Source: Pelagibacterium halotolerans B2 (GTDB lineage Bacteria; Pseudomonadota; Alphaproteobacteria; Rhizobiales; Devosiaceae). From it: a stretch of 64,000 bases of DNA. A program made the position numbers and the translations under genes. Each line of letters starts with the position of its first letter. Within the stretch, counting starts at the first letter, position 1. The DNA lies in assembly GCF_000230555.1 (NCBI RefSeq), contig NC_016078.1, positions 2,728,001 to 2,792,000 on the forward strand. The letters run 5' to 3'. Under the pieces are notes generated by a model. That model saw only the letters and a program-made list of their open reading frames with translations. It searched no databases and was not told the origin of the DNA. Below are positions 1 through 8,184 of this stretch, in pieces.

Positions 1-781
1 ATTCGGTCAGCACCGGCACCAATTCCCCCTTCTCGATGGCCGAATCGGCCAGGAAACTGGGCAATAGCGCGAAACCGAGGCCCTTTTGTGCCGCAACCAG
101 CGCCCCGGCGGGAGAATTGACGCGGACCGGCCCATCCACATGAATGGCAATCGTCCGTCCGTCCTCGACGAACTGCCAATTGGCCTGTCCGGTCATGTTT
201 GTGTCGACGATGCACGGCACACCCTTGAGCGCCTCGGGCGTCTGGGGCACCCCATAGGCCTTGATCACCTCGGGCGTCGCGCACACCGCCACCGAGGTTT
301 CGGCGATCTTGCGGGCGATCAATGAGGTGTCCGACATCCGCGAAATCCGCAGCGCCACATCGATCCCCTCTTCCACCAGATCGACCATGCGATCTTCGAG
401 CCGCAGGTCGAGCGTCACGTCGGGATGGGCGCGGGTAAATTCGAACAGCGGCTCGAGCAGCGTCGATTCCCCGAAATTGCGCGGCGCCGAAACGCGCAAT
501 ATGCCGCGCGGCGCCGCCGTCTGTTCGGTGATCGTGGCGTCCAGATCGTCGAGCTGGGACAGGATTTCGCGCACCTCGCGATAATAGGCCTCGCCCGCTT
601 CGGTCAGGCTGAGCTTGCGCGTCGTGCGGTTCATCAGCCGCACCCCGAGATAATCCTCGAGGTCGGTCACATATTTGGAAAGCAGCGCCTTGGACCGGCC
701 GTGAATGCGCGCGGCGGCCGAAAAGCCGCCGGCATCGAACACCTGCACGAACGCCCTTATACGGGCCAGGTCCTGGCTCAT
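1..781 (-). CDS. LysR-family transcriptional regulator (3' end cut by window)
   Basis: LysR-type DNA-binding regulator. About 260 residues remain of the usual ~300; the C-terminus is lost at the window edge. The N-terminal winged helix-turn-helix lies at about residues 17-40 (FSAAARIHGRSKALLSKY), followed by the linker helix (LGVRLMNRTTRKLSLTE) and most of the periplasmic-binding-like effector domain. The ATG at 781 overlaps the stop of the creatininase-family gene as ATGA (778-781), so the two are probably translated from one message. The effector and target genes cannot be read from the sequence; control of the neighbouring amidohydrolase is only a guess from position. Confidence 0.9.
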   Translation of the reverse strand, partial: MSQDLARIRAFVQVFDAGGFSAAARIHGRSKALLSKYVTDLEDYLGVRLMNRTTRKLSLTEAGEAYYREVREILSQLDDLDATITEQTAAPRGILRVSAPRNFGESTLLEPLFEFTRAHPDVTLDLRLEDRMVDLVEEGIDVALRISRMSDTSLIARKIAETSVAVCATPEVIKAYGVPQTPEALKGVPCIVDTNMTGQANWQFVEDGRTIAIHVDGPVRVNSPAGALVAAQKGLGFALLPSFLADSAIEKGELVPVLTE

Positions 782-1641
782 TCACTCTCCTTTTGCGAAT
801 CCCGGAGCCAAGAAAGGTCGAACCGGGCCACCTCGTCAAGCAGTTGCGCAAAACCTTTAAGGATATGATCGGCCAGCGCCGCGCCCTTTTCGGCGCTTGC
901 CGCACGAGCATCGCCCACCACGCCAAACCGATTGAGGTCCTTGCTCAACCACCCGAACCGATGCCGCCCGTAAGCTGAAAGATGGGTCATGCCCGCCTCG
1001 ATGGTTTCCAGAGACGACCCGAAATGGGCGGCCCGATCCATTTCCACCTTATGGGGAAAATAATGCAGCATCAGCGCGGTCTCGATCGCCCCGCCATGGA
1101 TGCCGTATTTCCGTTCATGCTCGCTAAACAGCCCCTCGGGCATGCCGAACCGCATCCAGGCGGTGCTCACGGCCAAAAGGCCCAGTTCGGCCCGCGCCTT
1201 GAGGATCACGCTCTCCACGACCGGGGTGTTGCCCCCATGGCTCGAGACGATCACCAGCCGCTTTCCCCCTGCCCTCGCCCATTCCCCGGCAATGGCGAAC
1301 CATTCGGCAATCAGTGCGCCCTCTTCTTTGCTCTGCGTCCCATCGGCCCACAAATGCTCGCGCGATGCGCCTATGCGCTGGATGGGCAGCACGGCTGCGT
1401 CGACGGGGCTGGAGAGGTAGGACCCAAGAGCGCTAAGATGGCCCTCGGCGATGTCGCAATCGGTCGAAACGGGGAGATGGGGGCCGTGCGCCTCGGTTGC
1501 ACCAACCGGCAGAATGGCGATTGTCTCCGCGCTCACACGCCCATCGGCAAACGCGTCATTCTCGTTCACGAAAGTCAGCGGCACTGCCCGCCCCCGGAAA
1601 ATTTCAGTATCGACCCTATAGCGCACCAGGAGCGCGGACAA
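778..1641 (-). CDS. Creatininase-family amidohydrolase
   Basis: Metal-dependent amidohydrolase of the creatininase superfamily (creatinine amidohydrolase, also FAPy and mycofactocin-type members). Family metal-ligand motifs are present: GATEAHGPHLPVSTD gives E50, H52 and D61, SSHGGN gives H135, and HGGAIET gives E187. The start is uncertain: the longest frame begins with TTG at 1641, while GTG at 1584 has a GGGGGCGG tract just upstream and gives a more typical ~268-residue protein. The substrate cannot be assigned, because creatinine, formamidopyrimidine and cyclic amide hydrolases all share these motifs. It is coupled to the LysR gene downstream. Confidence 0.85.
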   Translation of the reverse strand: MSALLVRYRVDTEIFRGRAVPLTFVNENDAFADGRVSAETIAILPVGATEAHGPHLPVSTDCDIAEGHLSALGSYLSSPVDAAVLPIQRIGASREHLWADGTQSKEEGALIAEWFAIAGEWARAGGKRLVIVSSHGGNTPVVESVILKARAELGLLAVSTAWMRFGMPEGLFSEHERKYGIHGGAIETALMLHYFPHKVEMDRAAHFGSSLETIEAGMTHLSAYGRHRFGWLSKDLNRFGVVGDARAASAEKGAALADHILKGFAQLLDEVARFDLSWLRDSQKESE

Positions 1642-1716
1642 GCAATGCGGCCCCTGATTAACTTTCCCGCCAAAGGCGATTCGACGCGAGCCCCGGTTTT
1701 GGCTAGATCAATATCC

Positions 1717-2142
1717 ATGAGCAAATCCGCCGCCGGCTCGACCCTTTACCGTCTGATCGAAGCGGGCCATCTGGCCCGGCAGGCCTTGCTCGCCCCGCTC
1801 GCGGCACGCGGGCTCGAGGCTGGCGACGATGCCATCCTGCTCGGCCTTGCCGATCCGGCCGGCACGACAACCGACGCGCTCGTCGCGTTCACCGGCCTGC
1901 CCACCGACCAGCTCGATGCGCGACTGGCCCGCCTCGAAGGCCGCGACCTTCTGTTGCGTCTCGCAGTCGGGCCCGAAATGGAGCCCGGCGCGCGCCTCTC
2001 CCAACAGGGCCACGCCATGCGCCAGGCCATCGAGGATCACTGGGCCCATCTCGAGCAGACCCTAGCCGAAGATCTCGGCGACAAACGCCACAAGCATCTG
2101 CGCAAAGCCCTCAAGCGCATCATCGAAGTGCTGCGGTTCTAG
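1717..2142 (+). CDS. MarR-like winged-helix regulator
   Basis: Small 141-residue protein with a MarR-type layout: an N-terminal helix (TLYRLIEAGHLARQALLAPL), a central winged HTH (about residues 45-75, TTDALVAFTGLPTDQLDARL), a wing region ending in LSQQGHAMRQAIEDHW, and a C-terminal dimerisation helix. Such proteins usually repress a neighbouring operon and respond to small phenolic or oxidant ligands. It is divergent from the creatininase gene, with 75 bp between 1641 and 1717. The ATG at 1717 was chosen because an upstream in-frame extension would run antisense through the creatininase gene. Ligand and target are unknown. Confidence 0.72.
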   Translation: MSKSAAGSTLYRLIEAGHLARQALLAPLAARGLEAGDDAILLGLADPAGTTTDALVAFTGLPTDQLDARLARLEGRDLLLRLAVGPEMEPGARLSQQGHAMRQAIEDHWAHLEQTLAEDLGDKRHKHLRKALKRIIEVLRF

Positions 2143-2220
2143 AGAAACGCTGACCGGTCACCGTCTGACTGCGGACATTTTTTCGGTTGCGAGAGTACGG
2201 CCGATTGCCAATAGTAACGC

Positions 2221-2577
2221 ATGGCCACCTTTGCCGATCACGACGCCTATATCGCTGCGGCGCCCGAAGCGCTCCGTCCGCTGCTTGATTTCGTGCGCGC
2301 CCGGCTTGCGCAGGCGCTTCCCGACGCGCAAGAGCTCATCCAGTACAATATGCCCGGATTTGCCGCACAGGGTTTGGTGATCGCGGGCTATGGCGCCTTC
2401 AGCAAACAATGCGGGCTGTATGTCAGCAAGGGCGCGATTAGCGCATATTCGGACGACATCGCCGCAGCCGGGCTCAAGGCGTCAAAGACTGGCGTCACCT
2501 TCTCGCCGACCCGCCCCATGTCCGAAGACCTCATCGCCGCACTCGCTCTTGCTTCGCGAAAAGAGCTGGGTGTCTAA
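2221..2577 (+). CDS. DUF1801 / YdhG-like protein
   Basis: Protein of 118 residues with the DUF1801 fold, also called iron-chaperone/YdhG-like after the frataxin-like Bacillus Fra protein. The sequence shows the family pattern: an N-terminal helix (YIAAAPEALRPLLDFVRARL), the YNMPGFA stretch, and the GLYVSKGAI strand. These are small cytosolic proteins; an iron-chaperone role is known only for a few members and is not implied here. It sits 25 bp upstream of the DUF2277 gene in the same direction and may be cotranscribed with it. Confidence 0.75.
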   Translation: MATFADHDAYIAAAPEALRPLLDFVRARLAQALPDAQELIQYNMPGFAAQGLVIAGYGAFSKQCGLYVSKGAISAYSDDIAAAGLKASKTGVTFSPTRPMSEDLIAALALASRKELGV

Positions 2578-2602
2578 AAGGCCCACCCCTCAGGAGAGCC
2601 CT

Positions 2603-2878
2603 ATGTGCCGCAACATCAAGCCGCTGTTCAATTTCGAACCGCCTGCCACCCGCAACGAGATGCACGACGCCGCCCTGCAGTTCGTGCGCAAGATTGCCGG
2701 AACCACCCGCCCCTCGCAGGCCAACGAAGCCGCGTTTCATGAAGCGGTCGCGGACATCGAAAAATCCGTACGCAAGCTGCTCAGGGCCATGGAAACAAAG
2801 GCGCCGCCCAAAAACCGCGAAATCGTTGCCGCCAGGGCACGTGAGCGGGCAAGTCAGCGCTACGCGCGCCCCGCCTGA
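2603..2878 (+). CDS. DUF2277 family protein
   Basis: Protein of 91 residues matching the DUF2277 family, with the characteristic start MCRNIKPLFNFEPPAT, a central RKIAGTTRPSQANE and a conserved ATREI-like tail. The family is widespread in bacteria and has no established function. The ATG at 2603 follows AGGAG with good spacing. The 3' end overlaps the convergent nadB 3' end by 19 bp (2860-2878), so the two transcripts are complementary at their ends. Nothing more can be inferred about its role. Confidence 0.8.
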   Translation: MCRNIKPLFNFEPPATRNEMHDAALQFVRKIAGTTRPSQANEAAFHEAVADIEKSVRKLLRAMETKAPPKNREIVAARARERASQRYARPA

Positions 2879-4464
2879 GCTTCGGCACGGATCGCCCGCG
2901 CTTCTGCCAGTGTCATTTCGGTATGCACCTGCCAGCCATCGCTGGCTTGCGGAAAATCGGTGCGGAAATGCCCGCCCCGACTCTCCGTACGCTTCAGAGC
3001 AGCCGCCGCAACCAGTGTCGCAGACGTCACCATGTTGAGATAGGCCCGCGTCACTTCCAACGCCGTGTTTTCAAGCTCCAAAAGCCCGCGCAACGCCCGT
3101 TTCAGCCCTTCGGCATCGCGCTCCACGCCCACATCATTGCTCATGATCGCGCGCAAATCTTTTACCGCCTTGAGATTGCGCAGCACGTCCTCGGCCCGCG
3201 CACCCTTTTCCGCATCCCATGCGATCCCATCGAACGGCGGCAACACCGAGCGCAACGGTTCGAGCCCCGAAATGTCCTCGGCAATCCGCGCGCCATAAAC
3301 GATGGCTTCGAGCAGCGAATTCGACGCCAGCCGGTTCGCCCCGTGCAGCCCCGTGCACGACGCCTCCCCGCACACCCACAGCCCGGGAAGCGAGGACCGT
3401 CCGTCCTCATCCACCTTGACCCCGCCCATGTGGTAATGAGCCGCCGGCGTCACCGGGATCGGCTCGGCCACCGGGTCGATCCCCGCCATGCGGCAATACT
3501 CGGCGACCGTCGGATAGGCGGTGAGAATTTTTGCACCCAGCGCCGCCCGCGTGTCGAGAAACACTTCCCGCCCCGCCTTGATCTGCCGGAAATTGGCCCG
3601 CGCCACGATATCGCGCGGCGCCAGTTCGGCGTCCGGGTGAATATCGGCCATGAACCGCTCGCCTAAATCGTTGACGAGAACAGCCCCCTCCCCGCGCAAC
3701 GCCTCGGTGGCCAGCGGCGCCGGATCGCGGCCCGTCAAGATTGCGGTCGGGTGAAACTGCACGAATTCGGGATCGGCGATCACCGCTCCGGCCCGCGCCG
3801 CCATGCCCATGGCGTGCCCGCGCACCGAAGGCGGATTGGTGGTCACCGCATAAAGCCCGCCCAGACCGCCCGCCGCCAGAACCGTGGCCCGCGCCCGGAT
3901 AAACACCGGCTCGACATAGCGATCGCCCAACCGCCGGCAGAACACCCCGACGATCCGCCCGTCCGCATGGGCCAGATCGACAGCGGTAATCCCCTCGACC
4001 ACCCGGATCGAGGGCGTGGCCCGCACCTTGGCGATGATCGCCTGCATGATGGCGTGCCCGGCCCGGTCGCCCGATACCCGCACCACCCGGTTGGCCGAAT
4101 GGGCGGCTTCGCGCGATAAAATGAACTGCCCCAGCGCGTCGCGATCGAACGGGGTGCCCCAGCCCGCAAGATCCTCGATCCGCGCTGCAGCCTCCCCGGT
4201 CACCGATTCGGCGACGCCATGATCGACGATCCCCGCCCCGGCCATTTCGGTGTCCGCCGCATGGGCCTGCGCGCTGTCGCCGGCCCCAACCGCCGCCGCC
4301 ACCCCGCCCTGCGCCCAGGACGAGGACGCCCCCGACCCCAGCGGCATGGGCGAAAGCACGGTCACCGGCCGCGGCGCCAGCTTGAGCGCACAAAACAGCC
4401 CCGCCAGCCCCGCCCCCACAATCACCACGCCTTCGGCGTTGAAGACGTTGTCGAAAATGTCCAA
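2860..4464 (-). CDS. nadB: L-aspartate oxidase NadB
   Basis: Flavoprotein catalysing the first step of de novo NAD synthesis, L-aspartate to iminoaspartate, which is handed to NadA. The FAD-binding GAGLAG is at residues 17-22; family motifs include SSWAQGGVAAA, the LAAGGLGGLY strand, QFHPTA, and the C-terminal GANRLASNSLLE. Length (534 aa) is normal. It lies 25 bp downstream of nadA on the same strand, so nadA-nadB is one operon. nadC, often third in this operon, is not present: the next gene is convergent. The 3' end overlaps the DUF2277 gene. Confidence 0.97.
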   Translation of the reverse strand: MDIFDNVFNAEGVVIVGAGLAGLFCALKLAPRPVTVLSPMPLGSGASSSWAQGGVAAAVGAGDSAQAHAADTEMAGAGIVDHGVAESVTGEAAARIEDLAGWGTPFDRDALGQFILSREAAHSANRVVRVSGDRAGHAIMQAIIAKVRATPSIRVVEGITAVDLAHADGRIVGVFCRRLGDRYVEPVFIRARATVLAAGGLGGLYAVTTNPPSVRGHAMGMAARAGAVIADPEFVQFHPTAILTGRDPAPLATEALRGEGAVLVNDLGERFMADIHPDAELAPRDIVARANFRQIKAGREVFLDTRAALGAKILTAYPTVAEYCRMAGIDPVAEPIPVTPAAHYHMGGVKVDEDGRSSLPGLWVCGEASCTGLHGANRLASNSLLEAIVYGARIAEDISGLEPLRSVLPPFDGIAWDAEKGARAEDVLRNLKAVKDLRAIMSNDVGVERDAEGLKRALRGLLELENTALEVTRAYLNMVTSATLVAAAALKRTESRGGHFRTDFPQASDGWQVHTEMTLAEARAIRAEAQAGRA

Positions 4465-4489
4465 GAAAATGCCCCCCCGAGAACCGGCG

Positions 4490-5557
4490 CTAGGTCTTCG
4501 GCCGCGAAAATTCGATCATCCGCTCCACCGCCGCCCGCGCCGGCTCCATCAGCTCCTCGGCAATCGTCACTTCCTCGGTGTCCGTGTGCAGGCTCCAGAG
4601 GATATTTTCGAGATTGATGCGCTTCATGTGCGGGCAGATGTTGCAGCCGCGCAGGAACGCGACACCCTCGGTCTCGGCCGCCACATTGTCGCTCATCGAG
4701 CATTCGGTGACCATCACCACCTTGGCGGGCCGTTCGGTCTTGACCCAGTCGATCATCCCCGACGTCGAGCCGGCAAAATCGACGGCATCGATAACCTCGG
4801 GCGGGCATTCGGGATGGGCGATGATCCTGGCGCCCGGATAGGCGGCCCGCAATTCGGCGATGTCGTCGGCGGTAAAGGTCTCGTGCACCTCGCAGGCGCC
4901 CGCCCAGGTGACGATCTTCTTTTTGGTCTTTTTCGCCGTGTTCTGCGCCAGGTACTGGTCGGGGATCATCATCACAGTGTCGCCCTCGACCGCCTCGACG
5001 ATCTGGAGCGCGTTCGATGACGTGCAGCACACATCGGTCACAGCTTTCACCGCCGCCGAAGAGTTCACATAGGTCACCACCGGCACGCCCGGATATTGCG
5101 CCCGCATGGCCAGAACGTCCTCGGCCGTGATCGAAGAGGCCAGCGAACAGCCCGCCCGGCTGTCGGGGATCAGCACGCGCTTGGAAGGGTTGAGCAGTTT
5201 CGAGGTCTCGGCCATGAAGTGGACGCCGCACTGCACGATCGTTTCGGCCTCGACCTTGGTGGCCTCGATGGCCAATTGCAGACTGTCGCCCACGATATCG
5301 GCGACGCCGTAAAAGATCTGCGGCGTCTGGTAATTATGCGCCAGGATCACCGCGTTCTTTTCGCGCTTGAGCTTGTTGATCTGAAAGATCAGCGGCGCAT
5401 AGAACGGCCATTCGATCTCGGGGATGCGATCCTTGACCCTCTCGAAAACCGGACGCGTTTCGGTTTCGATTGCCTTGGAAAATTTCAGATCGAAATCGGC
5501 GGCCAGAACGGCCCGCGCCTCTTCGATCGGTGTCAGGGCGTTGATCTGCTGGATCAT
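4490..5557 (-). CDS. nadA: Quinolinate synthase NadA
   Basis: 4Fe-4S enzyme condensing iminoaspartate with dihydroxyacetone phosphate to give quinolinate. The three cluster cysteines are visible in [22 protein letters not shown] and GCNICPHMK; the substrate-binding VTYVNSSA motif is intact. The ATG at 5557 was preferred over an upstream in-frame start (5593) because GGGGGAG sits at ribosome-binding distance from it. This gives a 355-residue protein, normal for the alphaproteobacterial type. First gene of the nadA-nadB operon and divergent from eda. Confidence 0.96.
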   Translation of the reverse strand: MIQQINALTPIEEARAVLAADFDLKFSKAIETETRPVFERVKDRIPEIEWPFYAPLIFQINKLKREKNAVILAHNYQTPQIFYGVADIVGDSLQLAIEATKVEAETIVQCGVHFMAETSKLLNPSKRVLIPDSRAGCSLASSITAEDVLAMRAQYPGVPVVTYVNSSAAVKAVTDVCCTSSNALQIVEAVEGDTVMMIPDQYLAQNTAKKTKKKIVTWAGACEVHETFTADDIAELRAAYPGARIIAHPECPPEVIDAVDFAGSTSGMIDWVKTERPAKVVMVTECSMSDNVAAETEGVAFLRGCNICPHMKRINLENILWSLHTDTEEVTIAEELMEPARAAVERMIEFSRPKT

Positions 5558-5644
5558 GTTCGGGCTCCCCCGCCTGCATCGACATGGCCGCAAGCGACCC
5601 GCGGACGTTCACTTAGGGAGTTTTGGTTCCCAATTCAATAAAGC

Positions 5645-5660
5645 CCGTGCTAGAGCACGG
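5645..5660. promoter_or_regulatory. Perfect inverted repeat between nadA and eda
   Basis: CCGTGCT-AG-AGCACGG forms a 7-2-7 perfect inverted repeat in the 134-bp space between the divergent nadA and eda genes, 31 bp upstream of the eda start. Size and symmetry suit a dimeric repressor (for example GntR, LacI or HexR class), but no known consensus is claimed and no regulator gene adjoins it. It could also form a short RNA hairpin in the eda leader. Confidence 0.4.
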
Positions 5661-5691
5661 ATATCGCATAAGACTTTGGTTGGAGATCGCC

Positions 5692-6327
5692 ATGGCCCAG
5701 GACGCAGCAAAGCTCAAATCCATCCTTTCGGCAGCGCCCGTGGTGCCCGTCATCATCCATGATGATGTCTCCACCGCCCGCGATCTCGCCGAGGCGCTGG
5801 TCGCCGGCGGATTGCCCAACCTCGAAATCACCCTGCGCACGCCCAACGCGCTCAAGGTCATGGAAGAAATGGCCAAGGTCAAAGGCGCCGTGGTCGGCTC
5901 GGGCACCGTGCGCCGCAAAAAGGATATGAAGGCCTCCCGCGACGCGGGCTGCCAGTTCATGGTGTCCCCGGGGGCGCCGGTCGCCCTGCTCGAGGCAGCC
6001 GAAGACATCTCGATCCCGCTCCTGCCCGGCATCGCCTCGCCCACCGAAGCCATGGCCGCCTCGCTGATGGGCTATAGCTATCTCAAATTCTTCCCCGCCG
6101 AAGCCATGGGCGGCGCGCCCGTTCTCAAGGCTTTCGCGTCCCCTTTGCCCGATATCACCTTCTGCCCCACCGGCGGCATCGATATCGAAAAGGCAAAAAT
6201 CTATCTCGGCCTTTCCAACGTCATTTGCGTGGGCGGCTCATGGGTCATTCCTGCCGACGCCATCGCCGCCGGCGATTTCGACAGGATCGCTGCCCTCGCC
6301 CGGCAAGCGGCCGACCTCGCAGCGTAA
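5692..6327 (+). CDS. eda: 2-dehydro-3-deoxy-phosphogluconate aldolase (KDPG aldolase)
   Basis: Class I aldolase that splits KDPG into pyruvate and glyceraldehyde 3-phosphate in the Entner-Doudoroff pathway; some members also act on 4-hydroxy-2-oxoglutarate. The Schiff-base lysine lies in YLKFFPAEA and the catalytic glutamate in LEITLRTPNAL; GTVRRKKDM and SPGAPVALLEA are other family stretches. The ATG at 5692 follows TTGGAGA; with it the protein has the typical 211 residues. The stop is immediately adjacent to the modE-like start (TAAATG), suggesting coupled translation of two functionally unrelated genes. Confidence 0.93.
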   Translation: MAQDAAKLKSILSAAPVVPVIIHDDVSTARDLAEALVAGGLPNLEITLRTPNALKVMEEMAKVKGAVVGSGTVRRKKDMKASRDAGCQFMVSPGAPVALLEAAEDISIPLLPGIASPTEAMAASLMGYSYLKFFPAEAMGGAPVLKAFASPLPDITFCPTGGIDIEKAKIYLGLSNVICVGGSWVIPADAIAAGDFDRIAALARQAADLAA

Positions 6328-6702
6328 ATGAAACGGCCGGTCCCCGCTTCCGGTCTGGGCCATCTGCGCATCGTCCTCGATGAAAATTTCTACATCGGGC
6401 CCGGCCGCGCCGATCTGCTCGAAGGGATCGAGAGGACCGGCTCGATCAGCGCCGCCGGCAAGGCCATGTCCATGAGCTACAAGCGCGCCTGGAGTCTGGT
6501 TCAGGCGCTCAATGATGGCGCGGGAACTCCGCTCGTTGAAACAATCCGCGGCGGCACGGCTCAGGGCGGCGCGCACTTGACCGAAGCGGGCCGCGAAATC
6601 CTCGCCCGCTACCGCGCCATGCAGGAAAAGACAGGGGCCGCAATCGAACCCGACGTCGAGGCGATGCGCGCCCTCGTCAAGCCCGCAAACCCAAAGCCAT
6701 AA
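6328..6702 (+). CDS. ModE-type molybdate-responsive regulator, DNA-binding domain only
   Basis: 124-residue winged-helix protein matching the N-terminal domain of ModE: ILLEGIERTGSISAAGKAM-like helix (here LLEGIERTGSISAAGKAMSM), then SYKRAWSLVQALNDG and GGTAQGGAHLTEAGREIL. The C-terminal molybdate-binding Mop domains of E. coli ModE are absent, as in many alphaproteobacterial single-domain homologues. It starts directly after the eda stop and precedes a perfect inverted repeat and modA-modB, which makes it the likely regulator of that transporter. How it would sense molybdate without Mop domains is not visible. Confidence 0.85.
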   Translation: MKRPVPASGLGHLRIVLDENFYIGPGRADLLEGIERTGSISAAGKAMSMSYKRAWSLVQALNDGAGTPLVETIRGGTAQGGAHLTEAGREILARYRAMQEKTGAAIEPDVEAMRALVKPANPKP

Positions 6703-6735
6703 ACTTGCCTTTCGCACCCCCTTCATGCCAGAAAG

Positions 6736-6759
6736 CGATATGTCCAACTAAACATATCG
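6736..6759. promoter_or_regulatory. Mo-box-like operator upstream of modA
   Basis: Perfect inverted repeat CGATATGT-N8-ACATATCG, 10 bp before the modA start. The AT-rich core and about 24-bp span resemble ModE-binding Mo-boxes (E. coli type centred on TAT...ATA half-sites). Its position between the modE-like gene and modAB, overlapping the expected promoter and leader of modA, fits repression of molybdate uptake when molybdenum is plentiful. The assignment is by symmetry and context, not by a measured consensus score. Confidence 0.75.
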
Positions 6760-6769
6760 AAGAAAAGCC

Positions 6770-7504
6770 GTGCTCCGCCTCGCCGCCATCGTGTTTGTGA
6801 TCCTTGCCGCATCGGGGCCCGCCACGGCCCAAGACGCCCGGATCGCCGTTGCCGCCAATTTCACGGCAGCCACCGAAGAACTCGGCGCCGCCTTCACGAG
6901 CCAAACCGGCAGCGAGATCGCCTTTTCCTTCGGCGCCACCGGCCAGCTCTACGCTCAGATTACCCAGGGGGCACCCTTTGACGCGTTTCTTTCGGCAGAC
7001 GCCGCAACGCCCGCGCGTTTGCTGAACGAAGGTTTGGCCATAGAAAACAGCGATTTCACCTACGCGGTGGGAAGGCTGGTCCTGTTTTCCACCCTCCCCG
7101 ATCTGGTCACCGGCCCGCAAAGCCTTGAGGGTGATTTTACACATCTGGCAATCGCCGAGCCCGCCGCTGCCCCCTACGGCGCTGCCGCAATCGAAGTGAT
7201 CGAAGCTCTAAACCTCACCAAAGCCCTCTCCGGCAAGCTCGTGATCGGTCAGAACATCTCCCAGACCTACCAGTTCGTCGACACATCAAATGCCGAACTC
7301 GGTTTCGTCGCGCTCTCTCAGGTGATCGGACGCGAAGACGGTTCGCGCTGGGTGGTCGAAGAAAATCTTTACAGTCCCATCACCCAGGACGCCGTGCTGC
7401 TCAACCCCGATAACCGGACCGCAGCCGCGTTCCTCGATTTTCTCACCTCCGACACCGCCCGCACCATCATCCAGTCGTTTGGCTACGGGACGATCGAGCG
7501 ATGA
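6770..7504 (+). CDS. modA: Molybdate-binding periplasmic protein ModA
   Basis: Substrate-binding protein of a molybdate ABC importer, 244 residues. A Sec signal peptide (LRLAAIVFVILAASGPATA, cleavage near residue 20) precedes the mature start DARIAVAANFTAATEEL, typical of ModA. FSFGATGQLYAQITQGAPFD carries the oxyanion-binding serine region and VDTSNAELGFVALSQV the C-terminal lobe. The start is GTG at 6770, with GAAGAAAAG upstream. The gene overlaps modB by ATGA (7501-7504). No modC follows. Confidence 0.92.
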   Translation: MLRLAAIVFVILAASGPATAQDARIAVAANFTAATEELGAAFTSQTGSEIAFSFGATGQLYAQITQGAPFDAFLSADAATPARLLNEGLAIENSDFTYAVGRLVLFSTLPDLVTGPQSLEGDFTHLAIAEPAAAPYGAAAIEVIEALNLTKALSGKLVIGQNISQTYQFVDTSNAELGFVALSQVIGREDGSRWVVEENLYSPITQDAVLLNPDNRTAAAFLDFLTSDTARTIIQSFGYGTIER

Positions 7505-8184
7505 CGCTGTTCTTGGAAATCTGGCCGGCGATAAGGCTCACTCTGACATTGGCCTTCGTCACCACGCTCATCCTCGTGGTGATCGGTACGCCCCTCGCCT
7601 GGTGGCTGGCCCGTTCCAAATCGCGATGGACGATCATCGTCAACGCATTGATTGCCCTGCCGCTCGTCCTCCCGCCCACGGTTCTGGGGTTTTATATGCT
7701 CATCCTTTTGGGCACCGGCGGTCCGGGCGGCTGGCTGGCCCCGCTCTGGGGCGGGCGCAGTCTCGCCTTCACCTTTCCCGGCCTGGTCATCGGCTCGGTG
7801 CTCTATTCCCTGCCCTTCGTCGTCCAGCCCCTGCGCAACAGCTTTGCCGCCATCGGCCCCGGTCCGCTTGAGGCGGCTTATTCCCTGGGTCTCGATTTCC
7901 GAAAGGCATTCGCTCTGGTCATCCTGCCCCTCGCTCGCCCCGGTTATCTCACCGCCGCCGTGCTCGGCTTTTCCCACACGGTGGGCGAGTTCGGCGTCGT
8001 GATGATGATCGGCGGCAATATCCCGGGCCAGACCAAGGTGCTCTCCATCGCCATTTTCGATTATGTCGAACAGCTCCGTTGGACCGAAGCCCATATCATC
8101 GCCTTCGCCATGCTGGTCTTCGCCTTCGTGGCGCTGGCCCTCACCATGAGCGCCGACCGCTCGATCACCCGCATCCAGCCCTAG
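7501..8184 (+). CDS. modB: Molybdate ABC transporter permease ModB
   Basis: Inner-membrane permease of 227 residues with about five transmembrane segments and the EAA-type cytoplasmic loop (EAAYSLGLDFRKAFALVILP). LPLVLPPTVLGFYMLILLG and GFSHTVGEFGVVMMIGG are ModB family signatures. Translationally coupled to modA. The expected third gene, the ModC ATPase, is missing: the next gene is a convergent MFS transporter whose stop overlaps modB by 3 bp (8181-8184 region). The ATPase must come from elsewhere or be shared. Confidence 0.92.
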   Translation: MTLFLEIWPAIRLTLTLAFVTTLILVVIGTPLAWWLARSKSRWTIIVNALIALPLVLPPTVLGFYMLILLGTGGPGGWLAPLWGGRSLAFTFPGLVIGSVLYSLPFVVQPLRNSFAAIGPGPLEAAYSLGLDFRKAFALVILPLARPGYLTAAVLGFSHTVGEFGVVMMIGGNIPGQTKVLSIAIFDYVEQLRWTEAHIIAFAMLVFAFVALALTMSADRSITRIQP

